Positions 8,764 through 16,803 of a stretch of DNA of 64,000 bases are shown in pieces. This DNA is from Rothia uropygialis (lineage in GTDB: Bacteria > Actinomycetota > Actinomycetes > Actinomycetales > Micrococcaceae). The position numbers and the translations under genes were made by a program. Location of the stretch: NCBI RefSeq assembly GCF_004137765.1, contig NZ_NOIS01000004.1:310001-374000 (forward strand), read 5' to 3'. Under the pieces are notes generated by a model, which ran no database searches, was not told the origin of the DNA, and saw nothing but the letters and a program-made list of their open reading frames with translations. Position 1 is the stretch's first letter. Each line of letters opens with the position of its first letter.

Positions 8764-9446
8764 GAATCACGTCCTCTGTTGAGTGTCATGGTGGCGAGGC
8801 TCAGCAATTCGGCCGCCGCCTTTCTGGGATCTTGGGCGGCAGAGATTGCGGAGACGACGCACAGGCCGTCAATGGGCGCGCCTGCCAATTCAGTGGCAGT
8901 TGAGGGATTGATTCCTCCTATGGCTACGCTCACGAGCCCTCCCGTCCGGGCTATCTCCGCGCATTCGGATACCCCATCGGGCCCCAGGGCCGGGGCGGCG
9001 TCGGTTTTGGTGGGAGTGGTCCAGGCCGGGCCGATGCCCAGAAGGTCCGCGTGACGTTCAGCCACCGCGGCACGGACCTCATCCGGCGTCGAAACCGACA
9101 GCCCAACCATGAGGTCGGGGCCGAGCGCCGCACGCGCATCAGCCGCGGCGGCGTCGGATTGTCCGACGTGGACGTTGAGCCCCAGATCTGCGGCCACACT
9201 CAGTCGATCGTTGACGAACAGCTGGGCGGACCTGCCCGAGTCCTGCTCGGCCCGACGCATCTGATGGTCGCAAGCGCGCGCCAGATCGGCGAAGCGACCA
9301 TCCGATAGCTCTTTGTCGCGGACCTGCACTACACCGACGCCGCCCATCACGGCCTCGTACACGACGTGCGGTACGCGGTCGAGACCACCACACAGCTTCG
9401 TATCCGTCACAAAATACAGTGAGAAATCAGTCGCGGGAGGTATCAC
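8760..9446 (-). CDS. thiE: thiamin-phosphate synthase
   Basis: A 228-residue TIM-barrel enzyme that joins HMP-PP and thiazole-phosphate to thiamin phosphate. Motifs are [14 protein letters not shown] (pyrophosphate-binding Gln/Arg/Lys), [20 protein letters not shown] and [11 protein letters not shown]. The start is GTG at 9446, overlapping the thiM stop as GTGA and preceded by GAGGAAG inside thiM; the open frame upstream has no site. It sits between thiM and thiD in the riboswitch-controlled operon, so the three steps of thiamin salvage assembly are contiguous. Confidence 0.93.
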   Translation of the reverse strand: MIPPATDFSLYFVTDTKLCGGLDRVPHVVYEAVMGGVGVVQVRDKELSDGRFADLARACDHQMRRAEQDSGRSAQLFVNDRLSVAADLGLNVHVGQSDAAAADARAALGPDLMVGLSVSTPDEVRAAVAERHADLLGIGPAWTTPTKTDAAPALGPDGVSECAEIARTGGLVSVAIGGINPSTATELAGAPIDGLCVVSAISAAQDPRKAAAELLSLATMTLNRGRDS

Positions 9447-10282
9447 TGGGCTTCCTCGTGAACCTCGACAAGGCGGCCAATCCCGGCCGGGGAGAGCTCG
9501 TAGAGCGAATCGATCCACCGCACGTGGAAGGACCCGGGACCGTCGGCGATTCGACCTGCCAAGGAGCCTGCGGCGCCCGCATGGGCATGGGCCGCCAAAA
9601 CAGCGTCATGGTCGGCCAAACCAGCCGCACGGGCGGCTCCGAGATACGCCGCGACCGTGGCCCCGAGCGAGCACCCCGTCCCGATGACCAGCGGCATGAA
9701 TTCGTGACCGCTGGTCAGCCACGTGGTCCGGTTCGCGGAGACGATCACATCGCGCTCCCCGGAAATCGCGACGACGCCGCCGGTGGTGTCTGCGAGGGAG
9801 CGCGCGGCATCGAGGGCAATTTCCACGGCATCGGTCGACTCGACCCCGCGGCCGCCACCTCCCTGTCCGGCCAGGGCGACGATTTCGCTGGCGTTGCCGC
9901 GAATCGCAGTCGGACGCTGGGCAACGAGATCCCGGGCGAATTCGGTGCGCAGGGGAAGGCCGCCGACCGCCACCGGATCCAGAACCCAGGGCACACCCGC
10001 AGATCCCGCGGTTTCGACTGCGGCCCGAATTGCCGCGATCTGATCTTCCGAGACCGTCCCGACGTTCACGAGCACCCCGTCGGCCATCCCAGCGAAGATG
10101 CGCGCTTCCTCGGGGTGTTCGACCATTGCGGGCGAAGCCCCGACGGCGAGCAGAACGTTGGCCGTGATTTCTTTGACAACCGCGTTGGTCAAGCAATGGG
10201 CCAGGGGCGATGACCCTCGAACGGCCTCGGCCGGGCCGACGATGCCGCGGGAGGCGCGGTGATTTTCCGGTGAATCAGTCAT
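9443..10282 (-). CDS. thiM: hydroxyethylthiazole kinase
   Basis: A 279-residue ribokinase-like kinase that phosphorylates 5-(2-hydroxyethyl)-4-methylthiazole for reuse. Seen are the N-terminal PLAHCLTNAVV with its substrate Cys, LLAVGASPAMVEHPEE, VLDPVAVGGLPLR, RGNASEI and the catalytic loop GTGCSLGA (Cys as in ThiM). The ATG at 10282 lies behind GAAGGGA, which is itself the 3' strand of the TPP riboswitch, so ligand binding would hide the ribosome site. First gene of the operon. De novo thiC/thiG are not in the window, so this is a salvage unit. Confidence 0.93.
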   Translation of the reverse strand: MTDSPENHRASRGIVGPAEAVRGSSPLAHCLTNAVVKEITANVLLAVGASPAMVEHPEEARIFAGMADGVLVNVGTVSEDQIAAIRAAVETAGSAGVPWVLDPVAVGGLPLRTEFARDLVAQRPTAIRGNASEIVALAGQGGGGRGVESTDAVEIALDAARSLADTTGGVVAISGERDVIVSANRTTWLTSGHEFMPLVIGTGCSLGATVAAYLGAARAAGLADHDAVLAAHAHAGAAGSLAGRIADGPGSFHVRWIDSLYELSPAGIGRLVEVHEEAQ

Positions 10283-10286
10283 GGTG

Positions 10287-10360
10287 ACGATCCCTTCGCT
10301 AGTGCTGGCTAGATCAGGTTCAAAGGGTCTTATCTCAGCCGAACGGGGCACCCCTTGTCA
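10287..10360 (-). ncRNA. TPP riboswitch (THI element) of the thi operon
   Basis: Reading the minus strand, the conserved THI-box parts appear in order: GGGGTGCC, then CGGCTGAGA, then ACCCTTTGAACCTGATC and finally ACTAGCGAAGGGA. These form the pyrimidine-sensing and pyrophosphate-sensing helices of the TPP aptamer. The last segment doubles as the thiM Shine-Dalgarno site, about eight bases before the ATG, and I see no terminator between, so control is probably translational. Confidence 0.95.
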
Positions 10361-10472
10361 CTGTCGGCGCGCCATTGCGCCTCCCATCACTTTAGCTCGT
10401 GTCCCGCGGATGAAAACCGTCCCTGAAAGGTCACGCAACGCCGCCAGCACGTTTTCCCACGGCCCGGAGGGT

Positions 10473-11155
10473 TTATCCACAAGAACTATCCACAGTGTGG
10501 AGAACTTACACAAATGTGACTCCACGAAACCCACGTCGATTCCCAACCGGTGGGTTCGCGGACGCGTCCCACGGCGCAAACCTTGTCATTGCAGTGTGTA
10601 CGTGCGGGTATTTTTCCATAGCCACGCCGCAATCTGGGCCCCTGGCGTCGCCCACAGACGCCTCACGAACCTCAAACACAGATTTTTATCCCCACCTGTG
10701 GATAACTTTTCACACAGCAGGTGGAGAAATCGGCCGCTGAGGTCACTTCCCTGTGGAAGGTTATGGATATCTGTGGACAACTTCCGCATGACGTTGTTGA
10801 CGCGATCATGGTCCGGGGAAACCTCGCATTCGGTCCGGGGTGAGAGCGTTGTAACGCGATTTCTCCTTGCGTTCCGCGGCATCATAGGCCCCCGGAATGT
10901 CTGGCGGCTCGCTCCTCCCTCCTCGCCCGATCCGCATGAACATGCGGAACCCACCCCGACCGCACACTGGCCGTCAACACTTTATCCACACACATGTCCC
11001 CAGCCGTGGACAACTTACACTTCTGTAGTTCGAGCAGCCTTTTCTGCGATATTCGATCCCGGGACCTAGGGAGAAGCGTCGTGTTTTATTCTCCCCAACG
11101 TACTTTTAGGACAGATGTTCGAGTTGTACACATCGTTGTGCACACCTGTGGATAA
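10473..11155. other. cluster of DnaA boxes in a ~0.95-kb gene-free interval
   Basis: Four exact TTATCCACA boxes are present: 10473-10481 (+), 10697-10705 (-), 10982-10990 (+) and 11147-11155 (-). The Streptomyces-type variant TTGTCCACA is at 10772-10780 (-). One-mismatch copies are at 10486-10494 and 10686-10694 on plus, and 10496-10504 and 11005-11013 on minus; looser ones are at 11124 and 11136. The pair 10686/10697 is head-to-head around 2 bases and flanked by T-rich DNA. By chance less than 0.1 exact box would be expected in this interval. It lies between thiM and the PdxH-like gene; no dnaA, dnaN or parAB is in the window. It could be an origin, a DnaA-titration locus or a DnaA-regulated region. 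Nothing else coding is seen in 10361-11313. Confidence 0.8.
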
Positions 11156-11313
11156 CTTTCTCCACCGCCTGTGTGGAATCGCCCCGAATCGAGAGAGCTT
11201 TTTGCCCCCGTTCGCGCCCCGAAGACAGTTCGGTCCAGGCCCTTCGCGCATAGCCGCATTCCCTTCGCACATGTCCCTGCCCCGAGACCCGTTGCAGCAC
11301 CTACGATCGAGGC

Positions 11314-11874
11314 ATGAGCACATTGAGCGACCATCTACGCAGCCTGCCTTCTTTCCCTCAGGACCTCCCAGTCCTCGACCCGGAACGGGTTCCCGAAGAT
11401 CCGATGGACCTTTTCCTGGAGTGGTTCAACGAGGCGATCGGGGCGGGAAACCGTCAACCACACGCGATGACGTTCACGACCATCAAGAACGGAGACACCC
11501 CAGTCGGACGCACGCTCATCGTCAAAGACATCGACGATCGAGGATTCCAGTTCTCAACGCATCAGACCTCGCGCAAGGGGCAACACATCGATCAGAACCC
11601 CCGCGCATCAATGATCTTCTTCTGGCGCGAGTCGGGCCGGCAGGTCAGGGTCACGGGCAACGTCGTTGCCCTGAGCGACGAGGAGTCCCAGCGCGATTGG
11701 GAGCAACGACCCAGCTATACCGGCGAGCCCAATCCGGACTGGCGGCTCTATTCCCTCGCTCCCACGGAGTACGAATTCATGCAGGCTCGCGAGGACCGGA
11801 ATCACTCCCGCGTGGAATACACCCGGGATGGTTCCGGGTGGGAAAATCACCGGGTCACGACGCCAGCGGGCTAG
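11314..11874 (+). CDS. pyridoxamine 5'-phosphate oxidase-like FMN protein (short PdxH homologue)
   Basis: 186 residues of the PNPOx flavin split-barrel. The N-terminal half follows PdxH: PMDLFLEWFNEA, MTFTTI, then GRTLIVKDIDDRGFQFSTH, SRKGQHIDQNPRAS and RQVRVTGNV. After RPSYTGEPNPDW the ~35-residue helix-loop of typical PdxH (SQIGAWAS... region) is missing and the chain resumes with the EF-type segment YEFMQ, then NHSRVEYTR. Canonical PdxH is ~210-220 residues. It would oxidise PNP/PMP to PLP if the truncated active site still works; a divergent flavin enzyme is the alternative. The ATG has only a weak site (GAGG). A LysR gene follows in the same direction. Confidence 0.75.
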   Translation: MSTLSDHLRSLPSFPQDLPVLDPERVPEDPMDLFLEWFNEAIGAGNRQPHAMTFTTIKNGDTPVGRTLIVKDIDDRGFQFSTHQTSRKGQHIDQNPRASMIFFWRESGRQVRVTGNVVALSDEESQRDWEQRPSYTGEPNPDWRLYSLAPTEYEFMQAREDRNHSRVEYTRDGSGWENHRVTTPAG

Positions 11875-11919
11875 ATTCGGGCCAACGGCCCGGGTTCCTG
11901 CGGTCTATTCTGAGTAGTC

Positions 11920-12789
11920 ATGGACCTGGAATTGCGGCATCTCCGTGCGTTCGAGGCGGTCGGCCGGAAGAAGTCGTTCACGGCCGCCGCCCGCAGCCTG
12001 CACATCACCCAACCGGCCTTGAGCCGAACCATCCAACAGTTGGAGGCTCGCCTCGGCGGGGTTACTCTGCTGGACCGGTCTTCCCGTTCCGTAGACCTGA
12101 CTCCTCAGGGGCAAAGGTTATTCGAACGAGTCAGGGTCATCCTCCGGGATATCGAGGACGCCATCGCCGAGGTTCATGAGTCGGAGGAGCTTCGCATTGG
12201 TTTCCCATGGGCCCTCCCCGACCCGTGGATTTCCCGGACCTTGGCAGCCTTCGAGCGTTCCAGCGGCATCAGCACGCATCTGACCAGGCATGATGACGTA
12301 CGCTCCTCATTGCTGAACCACGCCGTGGACGTTGCTCTCACGCGGCAGAGCCTCACGGGGACAGAAATCGAAACATTGGAACTCTTCCGAGAACCGCGTG
12401 TCGCCGCTGTCAGCACTGGGAGCCCATTGGCCCGGCGAACATCGATCCCCTGGAAAGAACTCGGCCGACATCCCGTGGTGGTCAATACGCTGAGCGGCAA
12501 TACGCGGCCGGCCCTCTGGGAGCCCGGGCATAGGCCTGCTTCAATCATCGAATGCGCCAATTACGACGAATGGATCACCCTGGTCGCAGCAGGCAAGGGT
12601 GTGGGCGCAACACCGGCCTCGGCTGCGGCGTCGTACGGGCACTCGAGGGTTGCATTCGTCCCACTCGACGAAGCCCCACCCGTGCCCCTCTGCCTGGCGT
12701 GGCGCATGGGCTCGAGCTCCCGCGCGATCCAGGAGTTCAAGAAAGCCGCGCTCTCGACTCTCCCCCGCCGCCCAGAGGATCGGGCCTAG
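11920..12789 (+). CDS. LysR-family transcriptional regulator
   Basis: 289 residues. The N-terminal winged helix-turn-helix (residues 1-62) has the LysR pattern LRHLRAFEAVGRKKSF, then AARSLHITQPALSRTIQQLE and LLDRSSRSVDLTPQG. The remainder is a periplasmic-binding-type effector domain (residues ~88-280) with the typical GVGATPASAAA near 225. It starts 45 bases after the PdxH-like gene in the same direction and runs tail-to-tail with the DoxX gene, leaving 3 bases. LysR regulators usually control a divergent neighbour; here none is divergent, so its target is unknown; the adjacent flavin enzyme is a possible one. Confidence 0.88.
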   Translation: MDLELRHLRAFEAVGRKKSFTAAARSLHITQPALSRTIQQLEARLGGVTLLDRSSRSVDLTPQGQRLFERVRVILRDIEDAIAEVHESEELRIGFPWALPDPWISRTLAAFERSSGISTHLTRHDDVRSSLLNHAVDVALTRQSLTGTEIETLELFREPRVAAVSTGSPLARRTSIPWKELGRHPVVVNTLSGNTRPALWEPGHRPASIIECANYDEWITLVAAGKGVGATPASAAASYGHSRVAFVPLDEAPPVPLCLAWRMGSSSRAIQEFKKAALSTLPRRPEDRA

Positions 12790-12792
12790 GCT

Positions 12793-13233
12793 CTAGGCGA
12801 AAGCTCCCCAACCACGACGTCCCTCGAGTGCGCCAGCGATCGCGAATCGACCGGGACCCAGGAGAAAAACAGCGAGCGAAGCGAGGGCCAGCACCAGAAC
12901 GGATTCGTATCCGCCGTCCGCGGCGAAAAACCCCTGGGAACCGTGAACGAAATAGATCGCCCCGAACATATCGATAGCCAGAACCAGCCCAGCAAGCCGA
13001 GAGAGCACACCGACGATCAAGGCGATACCGCCGATCAACTCGGCATAGGCGGCCACCGCAGCGGAGAGCTCAGGGGATGGAATTCCCATTTGCTGGAAGT
13101 TCGCGGCGGTTCCGTCGAGGGTCCACTCGTTGAACTTTTGCAGACCGTGCATCAAGAAGACTATGCCCAGGCCAACACGCAGAAGCAGGAGGCCCAGAGG
13201 CGCGGACAAGGTCGGATTCTGTGGGTAACTCAT
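12793..13233 (-). CDS. DoxX family membrane protein
   Basis: 146 residues with four hydrophobic helices (about 12-30, 55-78, 82-100 and 112-130). It starts LLLLRVGLGIVFLMHGLQK, the DoxX hallmark, and has AAYAELIGGIALIVGVLSR. Actinobacterial DoxX proteins associate with membrane redox and thiol-stress systems; a specific partner is not visible. It stands alone. Immediately upstream is a 16-bp palindrome (13243-13258) that probably binds a repressor of the MarR/HxlR kind. The ATG lacks a strong ribosome site; an A-rich stretch precedes it. Confidence 0.85.
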   Translation of the reverse strand: MSYPQNPTLSAPLGLLLLRVGLGIVFLMHGLQKFNEWTLDGTAANFQQMGIPSPELSAAVAAYAELIGGIALIVGVLSRLAGLVLAIDMFGAIYFVHGSQGFFAADGGYESVLVLALASLAVFLLGPGRFAIAGALEGRRGWGAFA

Positions 13234-13242
13234 AGTTTTTTC

Positions 13243-13258
13243 ACTTTACAGGTAAAGT
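13243..13258. promoter_or_regulatory. 16-bp palindromic operator upstream of the DoxX gene
   Basis: ACTTTAC (13243-13249) and GTAAAGT (13252-13258) form perfect 7-bp arms around AG. The site ends 10 bases before the DoxX start codon, so binding would block transcription start or elongation. Size and symmetry fit MarR, HxlR or TetR dimers. The same half-site ACTTTA also occurs twice upstream of the betaine importer (16731-16736 and 16758-16763), but not as a palindrome there. Confidence 0.55.
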
Positions 13259-13295
13259 AGTTTGGTGGGGGTCTTCCGTGACGATGGGCACTCCG

Positions 13296-14225
13296 TCAGA
13301 GGCCCTTCTCCGAAACCCAGTCCTTGGCAGCCTGAACGGTTGAGGCTTTTTCGTCTCCACTGACCCTGTCGTTGAGGTGGATCAGGTCCTCAGTGGTCAA
13401 CGTCTTGGAGACCTTGTTGAGCACCGCCTGGGCCGCTTCCGGAACCTGATCTTTTCGGACCAGCGGAATGGCCTGCTGCGCCAGGAAATTGTTCTTGGGG
13501 TCCTGAAGCACCACGAAGTCGTTCTTCTCGATCGCGGGCGTCGTCGTGAAGATGTCCGCAACCTGCACCTGGTCATCGGTCAGGGCTTTGACGGTCAAGG
13601 GGCCGCCGGAGTCGTTGATAGGAGAGAACTTGGCCGGCACGCACCCGTATTTGGCCTTCAGCCCCGGCAGCCCATACGCCCGCTCTTGGAACTCGGGCGG
13701 TCCCGCCAATTTGAGGCTCGAACAAACTTTGCCCAAGTCTTCCAGCGATTTCAGGTTGTACTTCCGTGCGACTTCTTGGGTCACCACGAGAGCATCCTTG
13801 TCTTCTGCCGGAGACGGGTCCAAAACCTGCAACCCCTCCGGAACCGCGGCCCGCAGGGCCTGCATGATGTCCTCGGCAGTACTCGCGGTCGCCTTCTCGT
13901 CGAAATACTGCAAAAGGTTTCCCGAGTAATCAGGGACCACGCTCACGCTCCCCTGTTGCACTGCGCCGATATATGCTTCACGGGCCCCGATCGCAGGCTG
14001 ACTTTCCGCCTTGTGCCCGGCATTATTGAGCGCGGCAGTGTAGATTTCCGCGATGATCTGGGATTCCACGAAATCCGCGGAACCGACGACCACGGTGCCT
14101 TTGCCCTTGGACGGGCCGAGCGCGTTCTCCCCGGACAGCCCGCACCCGGTCAGCCCCAGAACTGACGCGGCCGCAACCAGGCCGAGCGCCTGGCGCCGCG
14201 AGGCGTTCACCGATGTACGATTCAC
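13296..14225 (-). CDS. choline/glycine-betaine ABC transporter, substrate-binding lipoprotein (OpuCC/OsmF type)
   Basis: 309 residues. A Tat/Sec-like leader (R-R near residue 10, then hydrophobic) ends in the lipobox LTGC around residue 28, so the mature protein is a membrane-anchored lipoprotein. The rest is the OpuAC-type fold: VVVGSADFVESQIIAEIYTAAL at the mature N-terminus, then VSVVPDYSGNLLQYF, a hinge, and VADIFTTTPAI. The PDYSGN segment is typical of quaternary-amine binders (aromatic cage with Tyr). It is the last gene of an ATPase - permease - permease - binding protein operon in which every junction overlaps by four bases. Confidence 0.9.
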   Translation of the reverse strand: MNRTSVNASRRQALGLVAAASVLGLTGCGLSGENALGPSKGKGTVVVGSADFVESQIIAEIYTAALNNAGHKAESQPAIGAREAYIGAVQQGSVSVVPDYSGNLLQYFDEKATASTAEDIMQALRAAVPEGLQVLDPSPAEDKDALVVTQEVARKYNLKSLEDLGKVCSSLKLAGPPEFQERAYGLPGLKAKYGCVPAKFSPINDSGGPLTVKALTDDQVQVADIFTTTPAIEKNDFVVLQDPKNNFLAQQAIPLVRKDQVPEAAQAVLNKVSKTLTTEDLIHLNDRVSGDEKASTVQAAKDWVSEKGL

Positions 14226-14893
14226 GATTCCTCCTTGACCAGACCGGGTGAGGTGAGCGCGCGCTGCACCAAGGCCAAAATGCCATCCAGCACGAGGGCC
14301 AGAACAGCGGCGAGCAGCATCGACGCAACCATGCGGGAATAGTCTCGGACGGCCAGCCCGTCGATCAGGAAACGACCCAACCCGCCCAAATCGATATAGG
14401 CCATGACCGTGACGGTGGCGACGATCTGAAGGGTCGCATTACGGATTCCGCCGAAGAGGATCGGCACGGCATTGGGAATCTCCACTTGCGTCAGAATCTG
14501 CCATTCCTTCATTCCTTGGGCCCGTGCGGCATCGACGACGGCCGGGTCGACCGCGGCGATCCCGGCGTATGCGTTGGCAAGCAGCGGGGCAACGGCCAGA
14601 ATCACCAGCGCCAGAACCGGCGCGGTCAGGCCAATGCCGATCCACAGGGCGAACAGGGTCAGCAGGCCCAGCGTCGGCAGGGAGCGCAACGCGCCGGTCA
14701 AGCCGATCACCACGTTTCCACCCCGCCGCGTGTGCCCTAGCCAAAGTCCCACCGGGATCGCGACGACCACTGCTATTCCGAGCACGAGTCCCGTGTACTC
14801 GAGATGCTCGCCGAGCCGCACCCAAATGCCGCCGGAACCGCCCCATGACTGCGGATCCGTGAACCAATTCCACGTCTCTTGGACAACGTTCAT
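14222..14893 (-). CDS. choline/glycine-betaine ABC transporter permease (second)
   Basis: 223 residues, five to six membrane spans. The permease EAA-loop that contacts the ATPase reads VDAARAQGMKEWQILTQVEIP near residue 135. Its start ATG at 14893 overlaps the preceding permease stop and its stop overlaps the binding-protein start. It matches OpuCB/OpuCD-type permeases (about 210-240 residues). The two permeases are different in sequence, so the importer has a heterodimeric channel. Confidence 0.9.
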   Translation of the reverse strand: MNVVQETWNWFTDPQSWGGSGGIWVRLGEHLEYTGLVLGIAVVVAIPVGLWLGHTRRGGNVVIGLTGALRSLPTLGLLTLFALWIGIGLTAPVLALVILAVAPLLANAYAGIAAVDPAVVDAARAQGMKEWQILTQVEIPNAVPILFGGIRNATLQIVATVTVMAYIDLGGLGRFLIDGLAVRDYSRMVASMLLAAVLALVLDGILALVQRALTSPGLVKEES

Positions 14894-15576
14894 GACCTCA
14901 CCTGCCAACGAGTAGCGGCCGACGCGGCCAAGGCAACCAGGCGGTCGAGCACGATGGCGATAATCGCGATTAACACAATGCCCACCACGATTTCCGTGGT
15001 GAAGTCGCGCCGGAGACCATCCGTGAAGAGCGTACCGAGCGACTGGATCCCGATCACGGCACCGACCGAAACCATCGAAATGTTGGATACCAAGGCCACA
15101 CGGAGTCCGGCGGCCATCACCGGAATCGACAGCGGAAGCTCGACCGTCCAGAAGCGACGTGCTGATCGATAACCTACCGCCGTGGCCGCGTCGAGCACGG
15201 CGCCGTCGACGGACTCGAATGCGTCCACACATGAACGGACCATCATCGCGATGACGTACAGGCTCAGCGCGATGATCACGTTGGTCAGGGAGGTGATCGC
15301 GGTGCCGAGGATCAGGGGCAACAGCACGAAGAGCGCCAACGAAGGAATCGTGTACAGCAATGCCGCCGCATTCACCACGACGCCGCGTCGTGCTTTGCCC
15401 GCGCGGGCTCTGGCGGCCCGCCCGGAACCTTCCGCGCCCCGGGCACGACGAACAGCGGCAAAACGTGCGATCGGGATCGAGATGATGGTCCCAATGATGA
15501 CCGGAAGAACCGACTGGAGCAGATGCAACCCGGTCAGCTCGCCCACGTAGGAGAGATTGTGGAAGAGCCAGCTCAT
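14890..15576 (-). CDS. choline/glycine-betaine ABC transporter permease (first)
   Basis: 228 residues starting MSWLFHNLSYVGELTGLHLLQS, with five predicted spans. The EAA-type coupling loop is VLDAATAVGYRSARRFWTVELPLS near residue 135. A basic, Arg/Ala-rich cytoplasmic insertion (~residues 43-65, with several GRAARARAGKAR-like positions) lies after the first span and is unusual for the family. The ATG at 15576 overlaps the stop of the ATPase gene. Forms the membrane channel with the other permease. Confidence 0.9.
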   Translation of the reverse strand: MSWLFHNLSYVGELTGLHLLQSVLPVIIGTIISIPIARFAAVRRARGAEGSGRAARARAGKARRGVVVNAAALLYTIPSLALFVLLPLILGTAITSLTNVIIALSLYVIAMMVRSCVDAFESVDGAVLDAATAVGYRSARRFWTVELPLSIPVMAAGLRVALVSNISMVSVGAVIGIQSLGTLFTDGLRRDFTTEIVVGIVLIAIIAIVLDRLVALAASAATRWQVRS

Positions 15577-16643
15577 AGGCCTACCCCGTAACGGCTGCGC
15601 CGCTCTCTCGCCGCCGCGTCCATGACGTCGTCGGAGGCCAGCAGACCGAGGGCTTTTCCGTCTTCGTCCACAGCGACTCCCCACCCTGAAGGGGAAGAAA
15701 GCACCGAGTCCAACGCATCGCGCAGATTTCCGCCCCGGGGGAAGAGGCTTCCCCCGATGATATTGCGTCCGTCGATGAGCCAGCCCGCTGGACGGCCGGC
15801 GTCGTCGAGCGCAAGGTCCCAATCGCCCCAGGGCCGAGTTTCTGAGTCCAACGGGTGGATGGGGACTTCCCCACCGGAAGCGAACGTGAGCCGGCGCGTG
15901 CCACGGTCGTGACCGACGAAAGACGCCACGAAATCATCCGCCGGTTCGCGCAGAATCTCTTCCGGGCTGCCGAACTGGGCGACTCGACCGCCTTCCCCGA
16001 AGACGGCGACCCTCTGCCCCAGCGTCACGGCTTCGTCGATGTCGTGAGTCACGAAGACGATGGTTCGCTCGAGCGTCTCGTGGAGCCTGATGAGCTCACG
16101 CTGGAGATCGGCACGAACCACCGGATCCACGGCCGAAAACGGCTCATCCATCAGGAGGATCGGGGAATCGGCGGCCAGTGCGCGGGCAACCCCCACTCGT
16201 TGAGCCTGGCCGCCGGACAGTTGGGCGGGGTACCGCTTGGCCAACCCTCGATCCAGGCCGACGGTGTCCATCAGGTCGAGGGCCCGAGCGCGACACTCGC
16301 TCTTCGAGGCGCCATTCAGCCGGGGAACGGTCGAGATATTGTCCGCCACGGTACGGTGCGGCATCAGGCCGGACTGTTGCATCACGTACCCCATGGAACG
16401 GCGCAGCTCATAGGCCGATTGTTCCCGGTTGTCTTTCCCCTGGATCAGTATTTGTCCGTGGGTCGGCTCGACCATTCGGTTGATCATGCGCAACGACGTC
16501 GTCTTCCCGCATCCGGAGGGGCCGACGAAAACCGTGATGAGTCCATCCGGAATCGCCAGGTTCAGTTCGTCCACAGCGGCGGTGGAGCCATACTCCTTGG
16601 AGACTCCGATGAACTCAATCGCGTCCGTTTTTCCTAGTGGCAT
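15573..16643 (-). CDS. choline/glycine-betaine ABC transporter, ATP-binding protein (OpuCA/ProV type)
   Basis: 356 residues. Walker A is GPSGCGKTT (~residue 40), the Q-loop follows at MQQSGLMPHRTV, the ABC signature is LSGGQAQRVGVARAL (~142) and Walker B is ILLMDEPFSAVDP with the H-loop VTHD. After the ATPase core a ~100-residue C-terminal part resembles a degenerate pair of CBS-like modules, which in OpuA/OpuC sense ionic strength. First gene of the four-gene importer operon; a GntR regulator is divergent. The importer takes up osmoprotectants when water is scarce. Confidence 0.9.
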   Translation of the reverse strand: MPLGKTDAIEFIGVSKEYGSTAAVDELNLAIPDGLITVFVGPSGCGKTTSLRMINRMVEPTHGQILIQGKDNREQSAYELRRSMGYVMQQSGLMPHRTVADNISTVPRLNGASKSECRARALDLMDTVGLDRGLAKRYPAQLSGGQAQRVGVARALAADSPILLMDEPFSAVDPVVRADLQRELIRLHETLERTIVFVTHDIDEAVTLGQRVAVFGEGGRVAQFGSPEEILREPADDFVASFVGHDRGTRRLTFASGGEVPIHPLDSETRPWGDWDLALDDAGRPAGWLIDGRNIIGGSLFPRGGNLRDALDSVLSSPSGWGVAVDEDGKALGLLASDDVMDAAARERRSRYGVGL

Positions 16644-16728
16644 GGAGGTTCCTTTGAGTAAGACTGCTGTATCGATGGTACGTCAGACCCGTCGCGGATC
16701 GCGGCCTGCCATGCGAGGAAGTTGCGTC

Positions 16729-16763
16729 ATACTTTAGGTTCAGGACTCGAAAAAGATACTTTA
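16729..16763. promoter_or_regulatory. direct repeats ATACTTTA between the betaine importer and its GntR gene
   Basis: ATACTTTA occurs at 16729-16736 and 16756-16763, 27 bases apart start to start, in the 160-bp divergent interval. The position and repetition make it a candidate binding site for the adjacent GntR/UTRA protein or for promoter elements; there is no clear inverted repeat. Confidence 0.3.
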
Positions 16764-16803
16764 CGAACCATCAGGAACCACCCGGAGCTCTGCAGGAGGT
16801 CGC

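Noticed and set aside
10281-11069. 262-codon frame across the riboswitch and DnaA-box interval
   Set aside because: Low-quality composition, overlaps the riboswitch, and continues over DnaA boxes; the region is better read as non-coding.
10361-11313. Calling this the chromosomal oriC outright
   Set aside because: No dnaA, dnaN, gyrB, parAB or rpmH in the window and no visible strand-bias switch; kept as a candidate only.
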